Assembly: GCF_004331455.1 (NCBI RefSeq)
Contig: NZ_SJJR01000028.1
Span: 1 to 60,476 of the forward strand
Direction of reading: 5' to 3'
From: Micromonospora zingiberis
GTDB taxonomy: Bacteria; Actinomycetota; Actinomycetes; Mycobacteriales; Micromonosporaceae
DNA: 60,476 nt
Under the pieces are notes generated by a model that saw only the letters and a program-made list of their open reading frames with translations, was not told where the DNA came from and searched no databases. The position numbers were made by a program, and so were the translations under genes. This document shows, piece after piece, positions 36,499 to 44,965 of this stretch (position 1 is its first letter; every line of letters begins with the position of its first letter).

Positions 36499-38034
36499 GT
36501 GACGCATCCGGGTGCGGCACGGCCGGGCGAGCCGGGTTGGCAGCATCACCCGGGAGCCACGGCACCGCCAGCACAGCGCACGGCGCCGCCGCAGGCCGGC
36601 ACGCCGCCGCAGGCCGGCACGCCGCAGCAGGCCGGCACGCCGCAGCAGGCCGGCACGCCGCAGCAGGCCGGCACGCCGGCACCGACGGTGGGTGGGACCG
36701 GGGCGGGACACAGCTGGGCGGCCCAACGAGGGCAGGGACGGGCGGCTGCTGGCACCGCGTACAGCAGCCAGGCCGTCGCCACGACGCAGACCGCCGCACC
36801 GGCGCCGGCAGCGCTGGCCGCGGGGGCGGCGGCAGCCACGCCGACTGCCGAGGCCGTCGCTGCCCCGCAGCCCACGGCGGCGGCTGCCCCGGTGGTCCGG
36901 CCATACCAGCGGCAACTGCGCGTCGCCGGTGTCCACGTCGCCCAGCTGGTGGCCTGGCAGGCCGGCGCGGCGGCGGTGCTGGCCACCATCGGGCGCGGCA
37001 TCCCGCTGACCGTGGCGGTGGCCGGCGCCGTACTGCTGCTGCTCTCCCCGACCGTGCTGCGGTACCGCGGCCGGTGGGTCTACCAGTGGTTGGCGCTCTG
37101 GTGGAGCTATCGGGGCCGGCGCCGGCAGCTCGCCGCGACCGGACCGGATACCGCCTGGCAGTTGCTGACCCATCTGGAGGCCAGCGTGCAGCTGGACCAG
37201 GTCGAGATCGACGACCAGCCGGCCGTGCTGCTGACGCACCGGGGCGGGCTGAGTGCCGTACTGGAGGTCGACCCGACCGAGGGTGCGCTGCTCATGGGCG
37301 CGCCGCAGGCGCTGCCACCGCCGATGACGCTGCTTCCGGCCGCCGACCCCAAGGCTCCGCCGGTGACGGTGCAGGTGCTGATCCAGGTCACCCCGGCACC
37401 CCGGGTCCGGGCGGCGGCGGTGGACCGGGCGTACCGCGAACTGACCGAGGGGAACGTGCCCGCCAGCCGGCAGGCGTGGGTGGTGCTCCAGGCACCACGT
37501 ACCCCCGACTTCCACGCCGACCGCGACCTGCGCCCGGCGCTGACCGCGGCGATCCGGCGGACCCGCCGCCAGCTCCGCCAGGATCGGGTGACCGCCCGCC
37601 TGCTCAACCGCGACGAGGTACTCGCCGCCGTCGCCAACCTGACCCACCTCACCGGCGACTCGACGGGCGGCGACCGGCCGCTGGCCCGGGAGGGCTGGCG
37701 TAGCTGGTCGGCGCAGGGCACGCCGCAGAGTTGCCACCGCCTGCTCGACTGGCCGGACCGGGCCTGGGACGTGGACCCGCTGCTACGCGGGCTGCCCGCC
37801 GCGGCCGGGGTGGTGTCGATCGCGGTGGCCCGGCAGTCCGGCCGCCCCGGTGACGACGAAGCCGTGGTGGAGGTGGCCGTGCGGCTGATCGGTACGGACA
37901 CCGCCGCGCTGAGCGCCGCCGACGCCGCGCTACATGAGGCGATCCGCGGTCACGGAGGCCGCCTGCAACGACTCGACGGCGAGCACGCCCGGGGCGTGGC
38001 CGCCACCCTGCCGCTCGGAGGCTTCCTGCGGTGA
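36499..38034 (+). CDS. eccE: T7SS membrane protein EccE
   Basis: A 511-residue protein. Residues 1-135 are a disordered Ala/Gly/Pro/Gln region with five tandem Q-A-G-T-P units. The EccE signature RPYQRQLRVAGVHVAQLVAWQAG then leads into two transmembrane helices (about 145-190), a basic RGRRRQ turn and a large periplasmic domain. EccE is the peripheral subunit of the ESX membrane complex. GTG 36499 was chosen because GGGAGGGG lies just upstream. The downstream gene overlaps its stop (GTGA). Confidence 0.9.
   Translation: MTHPGAARPGEPGWQHHPGATAPPAQRTAPPQAGTPPQAGTPQQAGTPQQAGTPQQAGTPAPTVGGTGAGHSWAAQRGQGRAAAGTAYSSQAVATTQTAAPAPAALAAGAAAATPTAEAVAAPQPTAAAAPVVRPYQRQLRVAGVHVAQLVAWQAGAAAVLATIGRGIPLTVAVAGAVLLLLSPTVLRYRGRWVYQWLALWWSYRGRRRQLAATGPDTAWQLLTHLEASVQLDQVEIDDQPAVLLTHRGGLSAVLEVDPTEGALLMGAPQALPPPMTLLPAADPKAPPVTVQVLIQVTPAPRVRAAAVDRAYRELTEGNVPASRQAWVVLQAPRTPDFHADRDLRPALTAAIRRTRRQLRQDRVTARLLNRDEVLAAVANLTHLTGDSTGGDRPLAREGWRSWSAQGTPQSCHRLLDWPDRAWDVDPLLRGLPAAAGVVSIAVARQSGRPGDDEAVVEVAVRLIGTDTAALSAADAALHEAIRGHGGRLQRLDGEHARGVAATLPLGGFLR
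36589..36678 (+). repeat. 18-base tandem repeat in the eccE N-terminus
   Basis: Five consecutive 18-base units of the type C(C/A)GCAGGCCGGCACGCCG, each encoding six residues (P/Q-Q-A-G-T-P). The last three are identical. The repeat keeps frame, so unit number can vary without disrupting EccE. Confidence 0.9.
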
Positions 38035-38723
38035 ACCACGTCGCCTTTCCCGGCAGCCGGATCGGGCTGCACGTCACCGACGGGCCCACCGTCGCCAGCC
38101 TGCGTCTGGTCGCCGGTGGTGGCGGGCTGGTGGTGGGCCGTAATCGCCAGCAGGAGCCGGTCGGTCTGCGGGTGTTCCGGGCCGAACCGACCCGGCTGAT
38201 GCTGACCGGTGGGGTCCGCGCGGCCGAGCTGCTCGCCTTCCGGGCCCTGGCGCTCGGTGCCCGGCTGTTCATTCAGACCGCCCGGGAGCAGGAGTGGGAC
38301 GCCTTCCTGCGGCGCTGCGTCATCGGCCGGGAGATCGCCTCGTTCCTGCCGCCGGGGGTGCCACCACCGCTGCCGGCGACGCCGACCGAACCACAGCTCG
38401 TCGTGATCGACACCGGCCCGGTGACCGGGCCGGACACCAACCTGAGCGCGCCGTGGCGGGCCACTCTGGTGGTCCGTGACGACCTGGCCGGCTGGGACGT
38501 CGAGGTGTTGGTGCGCAGCGACATCGTGGTGCTCCAGCGGCTCACCGCACCAGAGGCGGCCACGGCGGCGAACGCGCTCGGGCTGGTCAGCGTGCAGAGC
38601 TGGTTCACCCAGCTCCACCCGGAAATGGTCGGCCTGATCACCAAGGGGAAGGTGCAGTGGGTCATGCTGAGCATGACCGGCACCGAACGTCAGCTGATCG
38701 GACCAATTGCCCGGGGCGGTTGA
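38031..38723 (+). CDS. EccE-coupled soluble protein of the T7SS operon
   Basis: A 230-residue alpha/beta protein with no signal peptide or membrane helix. It starts with a strand-rich part (IGLHVTDGPTVASLRLVAGG, VGLRVFRAEPTRLMLTGGV), then a Pro-rich hinge (PPGVPPPLPATPTEPQ) and a second half (ATLVVRDDLAGWDVEVLVRSDIVVLQRL). The start GTG overlaps the eccE stop, so expression is coupled. Homologues are expected only in related ESX loci. I do not recognise a named family; a role in assembly or regulation of the secretion complex is inferred from the coupling. Confidence 0.7.
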   Translation: MNHVAFPGSRIGLHVTDGPTVASLRLVAGGGGLVVGRNRQQEPVGLRVFRAEPTRLMLTGGVRAAELLAFRALALGARLFIQTAREQEWDAFLRRCVIGREIASFLPPGVPPPLPATPTEPQLVVIDTGPVTGPDTNLSAPWRATLVVRDDLAGWDVEVLVRSDIVVLQRLTAPEAATAANALGLVSVQSWFTQLHPEMVGLITKGKVQWVMLSMTGTERQLIGPIARGG

Positions 38724-38927
38724 GCCGGCCACGTCAAACGGTCGGCGTTTTCGAGCCGTACCCGGTGCCCAGATGCCGCGAATCCGGCCTGATCGCGCAG
38801 GCCAGTGCCGTGACGAGGACCACCGCCATTTCGCGAATTAGTACATCTGGTGGCTCCCGCACGGACACCCGTGCCCCTTATCCTCCAGCGGTCTATCACC
38901 CTCGGAGGCCCTGCGGAGGCCCAGCAG

Positions 38928-41900
38928 ATGCAGCTAAGAAAAAGTAGGCGGCTACTCACAATTCCGGGCGTACTGGTCACCGCCACTGCGCTCCTCTTGG
39001 GCAGTGGCACCACCGCTTTCGCCGAACCCGCGTCAGCCACGCCGTTCATCAGTGAGATCCACTACGACAACGTCGGCACCGACGTCGGCGAGGCGATCGA
39101 GATCGAGGCGCCGGTCGGCTTCGACCTGAGCGGCTGGCAGATCGTCCTCTACAACGGTGGAAACGGCGCGGCGTACCACACCCGGACGCTGACCGGCACG
39201 GTCCCGGCAGCCGGTGTGGTCGTCGCCGAATACCCGGTGAACGGCATCCAGAACGGCGACCCCGACGGTGTCGCGCTGGTCTCGCCCAGCAGCACGGTGG
39301 CCGAGTTCATCACCTACGGCGGCACCTTCACCGCGGTCGGCGGGCCGGCCAACGGTCTGACCGGCACCGACATCGGGGTCAAGGAATCCAGCAGCACCCC
39401 GATCGGGCACTCGCTACAGAAGATCGACGGGGTCTGGAAGGCGCCGGCACCGAACACCTTCGGCGTCCGTAACGTCGCCGTCGACCCGGGCCCCGACCCG
39501 GACCCGACCATCGGCTGTGACGTCGTGGTCGACCACACCATCGCCCAGGTCCAGGGCACCGGCAACGCCACTCCGGTGGCCGGCACCCGGGTCACCGTCG
39601 AGGGCATCGTCACCGCCGACCACCGCACCGGTGGCTACAACGGCGTGTACGTGCAGACGGCGGGCAGCGGTGGAGACCGTCCGGTCGCCGCCGGCACCGC
39701 CTCGGACGGCATCTTCGTCTTCCTGACCACCAACACCGCCAACCACCCGGTGGTCGCGATCGGCGACCGGGTCCGGGTCAGCGGTACCGCGAACGAGTTC
39801 AACGGGCTGACCCAGCTCAGCATCGCCGCCAAGGGCGACGTGCAGGTGTGCGAGCAGGGCGCCCCGCTGCCCGCTCCGGTCCCGGTGGAGCTGCCGCTGA
39901 CCGACGACGCCCGTGAGTCGGTCGAGTCGATGCTGGTCGCTCCGGTGGGCCAGTACACCGTCTCCGAGGTCTACAACACCAACCGCTTCGGCGAGGTGAC
40001 CCTCGCCGCCGGTGACAAGCCGGCGCTGACCCCGACCGACCTGGCCCGCCCGGGCTCGGACGAGGCCCGCCAGATCGCCGCCGACAACAAGGCGCGCCGC
40101 ATCCTGGTCGACGACGGCAAGACCACCAACCTGGCCACCGCCGGGCTGCTGCCGCCGTACGTCTCCAAGGAGAGCCCGCTGCGGGTCGGCGACTCGGTCG
40201 AGGCGTTCGTGCCTTCGGTGCTGTCGTACGGCTTCAACGAGTGGCGTCTCCAGCCGACCCGCCCGGTCGACGCGGACACCCGGCCGGTCGACCGGATCAC
40301 CTTCAAGGCCAGCAACCCGCGTACCGCCGCTCCGGTCAACGTCGGCGGCGACCTGCGGGTGGCCAGCTTCAACGTGCTGAACTACTTCGTGCACTTCGGT
40401 GGCGACGCCCGCGGCGCCGCCAACGAGGCCGCGCTGGTCAAGCAGGAGGCGAAGATCGTCTCGGCGATCAGCGCGCTCGGCGCCGACGTGGTCGCGCTTC
40501 AGGAGATCGAGAACTCGGTCCGGTTCAACGCGCAGGACCCGCACCAGGCGCTCAAGCGTCTGGTCGCGGCCCTGAACACCGTCGACGGCGCGGGCACCTG
40601 GGACTACGTCCGCAACCCGGCCGAGCTGCCCGCAGCGGCCCAGCAGGACGTCATCACCGGGGCGATCATCTTCAAGCCGGCGAAGGCGCAGCCGAAGGGC
40701 CCGTCGCGTTCGGTGAACGACGAGACCGTCTGGTTCAACGCCCGCGAGCCGATCGCGCAGACCTTCACCGCTGGCCCGCTCGACTTCGTGGTGGTGACCA
40801 ACCACTTCAAGTCGAAGAGCGGTGCCGGAGCCGGCGACAACGCCGACGCCGGTGACGGTCAGGGTGGCTGGAACGGGGACCGGGTCCGGCAGGCGACCGC
40901 GCTGACCACCTTCGTGGACCGGGTGAAGGCCGACAGCGACACCGACAACGTGCTGCTGCTGGGTGACTTCAACTCGTACACCCACGAGGACCCGATGCAG
41001 GTCCTCTACGGCAAGGACTACCGCAACGTCAACAACACCGGGAAGACCAGCTACGTCTTCAACGGTGAGTCCGGATCGCTCGACCACGCGCTGGCCTCGC
41101 CGTCGCTGGCGTCGCAGGTCACCGGCGTCGACGTGTGGCAGATCAACGCGGTCGAGTCGTACGCCTTCCAGTACGACGGGCTGGCCGCCTTCTTCGCGCC
41201 CGACCCGTACCGGGCCAGCGACCACAACCCGCTGGTCGTGGGGCTCAACACCGGGGCCAGCCCGGTCGACCTGCAACTGCTGAGCATCAACGACTTCCAC
41301 GGCCGGCTGGAGTCCCCGGCCACCGTGGGCGGTCAGCCGGTCGGCGGGGCAGCTCAGCTCGCCGGTCTGGTCAACCAGCTCCGCGCGCAGAACCCGAACA
41401 CCGCGTTCGTCTCCGCCGGTGACAACATCGGCGCGTCGACCTTCATCTCGGCGATCGACGACGACAACCCGACCATCGACGCGCTGAACCAGATGGGCCT
41501 GACCGCCTCGGCCGTCGGCAACCACGAGTTCGACAAGGGCATCGTCGACCTGACCGGTCGGGTCACCGACCGGGCGGACTTCCCGCTGCTGGGTGCCAAC
41601 GTCTACCGGGGTGACAACCGGGTGCTGCCGGCGTACTCGGTCAGCACCATCGGCGGGGTCAAGGTCGGTTTCGTCGGTGTGGTCACCGAGCAGACCGGCT
41701 CGCTGGTCAGCCCGGACGGCATCGCCGGCCTCACCTTCCGCGACCCGGTCGCCGAGGCGAACCTCGTCGCCGGCCAGCTCAAGGACGGCGACCCGGCCAA
41801 CGGTGAGGCCGACGTGGTGGTGCTGCTCACCCACGAGGGCGCCGCGACGGAGAACATCGACTCCGCCGAGGAACTGGCGAACGACCCGGTCTTCGGGAAG

Positions 41901-43103
41901 TTCACCCGGGTGGACGCCACCATCGACGCCATCTTCAGCGGCCACACCCACCAGCCGTACGCCTTCGAGGTCCCGGTTCCGGGCACCGACAAGCTGCGCC
42001 CGGTGGTCCAGGCCGAGGACTACGGCAAGCGGCTGGGCAAGGTCACGCTGACCTTCGACCCGGAGTCGGGTTCGGTCACCACCGCCGACGCCTCGCTGGT
42101 CGACGTGGTCGGTGCGCCGCAGGACCCGGCGGTCGCCGACATCGTGGCCGCCGCCAAGGTGCGGGCCGAGGAGCTGGGCAAGCGCAAGCTGGGTGAGATC
42201 ACCGCCGACATCCGGCGGGCCTACACCGGCGGCAACGAGGACCGGGGCAAGGAGTCGGCGCTGGGCAACTTCATCGCCGACGTCCAGCTCGCCGGCACCG
42301 CCGACGCCGGCCGGGGTGGGGCGCAGATCGCGTTCATGAACCCGGGCGGCCTGCGGGCCGACCTGCTGTACCGCACCGACGGCACGGTGACCTACGCCGA
42401 CGCCTTCGCGGTCCAGCCGTTCGCCAACGACGTGGTCACCAAGTCCTACACGGGCGCGGAGATCAAGTCTGTGTTGGAGCAGCAGTGGCAGCCGACGGGC
42501 GCGTCCCGTCCGGTGCTGTGGCTGGGTGTGTCGAAGGGCTTCAGCTACACCTACGACCCGCAGGCCGAGCGTGGCTCGCGGATCACCTCGATGAAGCTGA
42601 ACGGCACGCCGATCGACCCGGCGGCCACCTACCGGGTGACGGTGAACTCGTTCCTCGCCTCCGGTGGGGACAACTTCACCACCCTCGGCGGCGGTACCAA
42701 CCGCGCGACCACCGGCGACAACGACCTCACCATGCTGGTGAACTACCTCGCCGCCAACTCGCCGGTCACCGCCGACACCACGCCTCGCTCGACCGTCGGT
42801 CAGGGTGGTCCGGCGTGGGACGTCGAGGTGCAGGCGCGTACCCAGTGCGTCGGCACCAACGCGTACGTCGCGGTCACCGCCCGCAACGCCGACGACGTGG
42901 CACTGAGCATCGAGCTGGTCACGCCGTACGGGTCGCGCATCGTTGCCGATGTCGCCCCGGGCAAGACGGCGTACCAGGCGTTCAACAGCCGGGCTAAGTC
43001 CGTGCCGGCCGGCACCTCGACGGTGAAGATCACCGGTACCGTCAACGGCCAGCCGGTGACGGCGCAGGTCGAGTCGGCCTTCGCCGCGATCAACTGCGGC
43101 TAG
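38928..43103 (+). CDS. Secreted ExeM/NucH-type nuclease fused to a 5'-nucleotidase
   Basis: A 1391-residue secreted enzyme. Signal peptide (1-38, ending TTAFA). Lamin-tail-like domain (about 45-150: ISEIHYDNVGTDVGEAIEI). OB-fold exonuclease accessory domain (about 205-310). Endonuclease/exonuclease/phosphatase domain (about 470-770: VASFNVLNYF, LQEIENS, LLLGDFNSY, SDHNPLVV). Metallophosphoesterase (from 784: INDFHGRLE; GNHEFDKG near 864; GHTHQP). 5'-nucleotidase C-terminal domain (about 1085-1290: NPGGLRADL, VNSFLASGGDNF). A terminal Ig-like domain follows. Together they would degrade extracellular nucleic acid to nucleosides and phosphate. ATG 38928 has CGGAGG about 8 bases upstream. The 204 bases upstream are relatively AT-rich, but I see no clear promoter or Pho box. 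Confidence 0.9.
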   Translation: MQLRKSRRLLTIPGVLVTATALLLGSGTTAFAEPASATPFISEIHYDNVGTDVGEAIEIEAPVGFDLSGWQIVLYNGGNGAAYHTRTLTGTVPAAGVVVAEYPVNGIQNGDPDGVALVSPSSTVAEFITYGGTFTAVGGPANGLTGTDIGVKESSSTPIGHSLQKIDGVWKAPAPNTFGVRNVAVDPGPDPDPTIGCDVVVDHTIAQVQGTGNATPVAGTRVTVEGIVTADHRTGGYNGVYVQTAGSGGDRPVAAGTASDGIFVFLTTNTANHPVVAIGDRVRVSGTANEFNGLTQLSIAAKGDVQVCEQGAPLPAPVPVELPLTDDARESVESMLVAPVGQYTVSEVYNTNRFGEVTLAAGDKPALTPTDLARPGSDEARQIAADNKARRILVDDGKTTNLATAGLLPPYVSKESPLRVGDSVEAFVPSVLSYGFNEWRLQPTRPVDADTRPVDRITFKASNPRTAAPVNVGGDLRVASFNVLNYFVHFGGDARGAANEAALVKQEAKIVSAISALGADVVALQEIENSVRFNAQDPHQALKRLVAALNTVDGAGTWDYVRNPAELPAAAQQDVITGAIIFKPAKAQPKGPSRSVNDETVWFNAREPIAQTFTAGPLDFVVVTNHFKSKSGAGAGDNADAGDGQGGWNGDRVRQATALTTFVDRVKADSDTDNVLLLGDFNSYTHEDPMQVLYGKDYRNVNNTGKTSYVFNGESGSLDHALASPSLASQVTGVDVWQINAVESYAFQYDGLAAFFAPDPYRASDHNPLVVGLNTGASPVDLQLLSINDFHGRLESPATVGGQPVGGAAQLAGLVNQLRAQNPNTAFVSAGDNIGASTFISAIDDDNPTIDALNQMGLTASAVGNHEFDKGIVDLTGRVTDRADFPLLGANVYRGDNRVLPAYSVSTIGGVKVGFVGVVTEQTGSLVSPDGIAGLTFRDPVAEANLVAGQLKDGDPANGEADVVVLLTHEGAATENIDSAEELANDPVFGKFTRVDATIDAIFSGHTHQPYAFEVPVPGTDKLRPVVQAEDYGKRLGKVTLTFDPESGSVTTADASLVDVVGAPQDPAVADIVAAAKVRAEELGKRKLGEITADIRRAYTGGNEDRGKESALGNFIADVQLAGTADAGRGGAQIAFMNPGGLRADLLYRTDGTVTYADAFAVQPFANDVVTKSYTGAEIKSVLEQQWQPTGASRPVLWLGVSKGFSYTYDPQAERGSRITSMKLNGTPIDPAATYRVTVNSFLASGGDNFTTLGGGTNRATTGDNDLTMLVNYLAANSPVTADTTPRSTVGQGGPAWDVEVQARTQCVGTNAYVAVTARNADDVALSIELVTPYGSRIVADVAPGKTAYQAFNSRAKSVPAGTSTVKITGTVNGQPVTAQVESAFAAINCG

Positions 43104-43113
43104 TTCCGCCACG

Positions 43114-43141
43114 GGTGGCGGCGCCCTCGGGCGCCGCCACC
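43114..43141 (+). terminator. Hairpin after the nuclease gene
   Basis: GGTGGCGGCGCCC and its reverse complement (43114-43126 and 43129-43141) form a stem of up to 13 bases, 11 bases after the stop codon. Confidence 0.7.
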
Positions 43142-43180
43142 CCACCCCCAATCGAGCAACACGCACCAACGGAGCATCGA

Positions 43181-43813
43181 ATGCACACAAGGAACCGCCG
43201 GCGACTGTTCGCGGCCGTTGCCGCCAGCGCCCTTTTCGCCGGGTCGGTGGCGTTCGCCGGGCCGGCCGCGGCCGAGCCGGTCGACAGCACCGACGTACAG
43301 GTGACCGTCGACATCGAGGAGATCAAGGAGCCGGGCGTGCTCGCGATGTCCATCGCGGGTAACGCCGTCGCGCTGGCCGAGGACGGCTCGACGCTGCTGG
43401 TGCGTCAGTTCGTCGGCACCCTGCCGACCGTGACGGTCACCGACACCCGTACCGCCGACGAGGTGCCGGCGGGTGCCGCCTGGGCGGTGCTGGGTAGCGC
43501 CACCGACTTCACCGGCGACGCCGGTCAGGCGTCGATCGACGCCGGGCACCTGGGCTGGAAGCCGAAGCTGATCGACGGTGGCGACACCGGTCTGGTCAGC
43601 GAGGGTGAAGAGGTGGTGACCGTGCTGGACGAGCCGACCCAGCCGGGCAACAACGTGGGTCTGGTCGACCAGGAACTGCTGGTCTCCACCTTCGACTCGG
43701 GCGCGGTGGCCGGTGACGCCTACTCCGTCAACGCCGACCTGTTCCTGCGTACCCCGGCGGACGTTGCCGCCGGCAAGTACACCTCGACGCTGACCCTGTC
43801 CCTGTTCGAGTGA
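43181..43813 (+). CDS. Secreted WxL-like beta-sandwich protein
   Basis: A 210-residue secreted protein with signal peptide (1-32, ending GPAAAEP). The mature part is all-beta in character (VQVTVDIEEIKEPGVLAMSI, LPTVTVTDTR, GHLGWKPKLI, YTSTLTLSLFE). The terminal TLTLSL strand and the pairing with a DUF916-like gene recall the WxL surface proteins of Firmicutes, but no W-x-L pair is present. It probably sits at the cell surface. Hairpins lie on both sides. The start is ATG 43181. Confidence 0.75.
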   Translation: MHTRNRRRLFAAVAASALFAGSVAFAGPAAAEPVDSTDVQVTVDIEEIKEPGVLAMSIAGNAVALAEDGSTLLVRQFVGTLPTVTVTDTRTADEVPAGAAWAVLGSATDFTGDAGQASIDAGHLGWKPKLIDGGDTGLVSEGEEVVTVLDEPTQPGNNVGLVDQELLVSTFDSGAVAGDAYSVNADLFLRTPADVAAGKYTSTLTLSLFE

Positions 43814-43819
43814 TGTGTC

Positions 43820-43847
43820 GGGGGAGCCACCTTGCGGTGGCTCCCCC
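43820..43847 (+). terminator. Strong hairpin between the surface-protein genes
   Basis: GGGGGAGCCACC - TTGC - GGTGGCTCCCCC, a perfect 12-base stem with a 4-base loop 6 bases after the stop codon of the 43181 gene. It may terminate or limit read-through into the DUF916-like gene. Confidence 0.8.
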
Positions 43848-43908
43848 GCCCGCCCCTCTCGCCGGCGACCGATCCGGGCGCCAAGCCCGGCGCCCTAAGG
43901 AGTCCGCC

Positions 43909-44952
43909 ATGATCCGAACCCCGCTGCGAGTGCTGACCCGGCTGCTCGCCGTGCTGGCCGTGGTACTGGCCACCGTGCCGATCTCGGCAGCCGGTGCGAT
44001 GGCGGAGCCGACCAGTCCGACCGTCACCTGGGCGGTCCAACCGGCCGACCGCAACGGCCCGGACGGCCGCCGGTGGATCGAGCGCACCCTCGACCCGGGT
44101 GAGGTGGTGACCGAACACCTCGCGGTACGCAACTTCAGCGACTCCGACGTGGTCTTCTCCCTCAAGGCCGCCGACGGCTACCTCACCGACAAGGGCCGCT
44201 TCAACATGCTGCCGTCGAACGAGAAGTCGGTGGACGGTGGCACCTGGATCTCCGTGCAGGAGAAGGTGACCGTCAAGGCCGGCGGTACGAAGGTGGTGCC
44301 GTTCACCATCACGGTGCCCGAGGACGCCACCCCGGGCGACCACCCGGCGGGCATCGCGGCGACCGTCACCAGCACCGGCGGCACCGTCGCCGTGGAAAGC
44401 CGGGTCGGTTTCCGGGTCATGATGCGGGCCAGCGGCACGGTCACCGCCAGCCTGGCGATCAGCGACCTCACCGCCAGCTACGCGCCCTCGTGGAACCCGT
44501 TCTCGGCGGGCACCATCCGGGTCGGCTACACCGCGACGAACGACGGCAACGTGGCACTGACCGGCAGCGGCTCGGTGACCGTCGCCGAACTGTTCGGCCT
44601 GGTCAAGCAGGACGGCCCGACCCAGGTCGCGGAGACGCTGCCGGGCGGCGAGCAGGTGGTCGACGCCCAGATCGACGGGGTCTGGGGACTGGGCCGGCTG
44701 CGTACCACCGTCTCGGTCACCCCGACCGTGCTCGGCGGCGACGCGACCGACGCGGTGATCCGGCCCGGCACCGCCACCGTCACGACCTGGATCGTCCCGT
44801 GGCCGCAACTGGTGCTCGTGGTCGTTCTCGGCCTGCTCGTCCTCGCCTACCGCCTGATCATCCAGCGCCGTCGGCGCCGCCTCGCCCAACTGCTCGACAG
44901 CGCCCGGGAAGAGGGCCGGGCCGAGGGCCGCAAGGCCAGCCCGGTCGGCTGA
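43909..44952 (+). CDS. DUF916/WxL peptidoglycan-domain-like membrane protein
   Basis: A 347-residue cell-surface protein. Signal peptide (1-34), then two Ig-like domains (about 38-180: RTLDPGEVVTEHLAVRNFSD, VVPFTITVPEDATPGDHPAGI; about 185-295: FRVMMRASG, VGYTATNDGNVALTGSGSVTV), a transmembrane helix (about 300-322: QLVLVVVLGLLVLAYRLII) and a basic cytosolic tail. This matches the layout of DUF916-type proteins that bind peptidoglycan and partner WxL proteins. TAAGGAG precedes the ATG. It likely works with the 43181 product at the cell envelope. Confidence 0.8.
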   Translation: MIRTPLRVLTRLLAVLAVVLATVPISAAGAMAEPTSPTVTWAVQPADRNGPDGRRWIERTLDPGEVVTEHLAVRNFSDSDVVFSLKAADGYLTDKGRFNMLPSNEKSVDGGTWISVQEKVTVKAGGTKVVPFTITVPEDATPGDHPAGIAATVTSTGGTVAVESRVGFRVMMRASGTVTASLAISDLTASYAPSWNPFSAGTIRVGYTATNDGNVALTGSGSVTVAELFGLVKQDGPTQVAETLPGGEQVVDAQIDGVWGLGRLRTTVSVTPTVLGGDATDAVIRPGTATVTTWIVPWPQLVLVVVLGLLVLAYRLIIQRRRRRLAQLLDSAREEGRAEGRKASPVG

Positions 44953-44965
44953 CCCACGCCGTCCG

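Noticed and set aside
38724..38927. Possible Pho box upstream of the nuclease-nucleotidase
   Set aside because: No repeated GTTCACC-type direct repeats are present; no regulatory call can be supported.
39414..43190. Minus-strand open frame of 1258 codons opposite the nuclease-nucleotidase
   Set aside because: Antisense artefact; Arg/Val/Gly/Asp-rich with no domain, while the plus strand has complete enzyme signatures.
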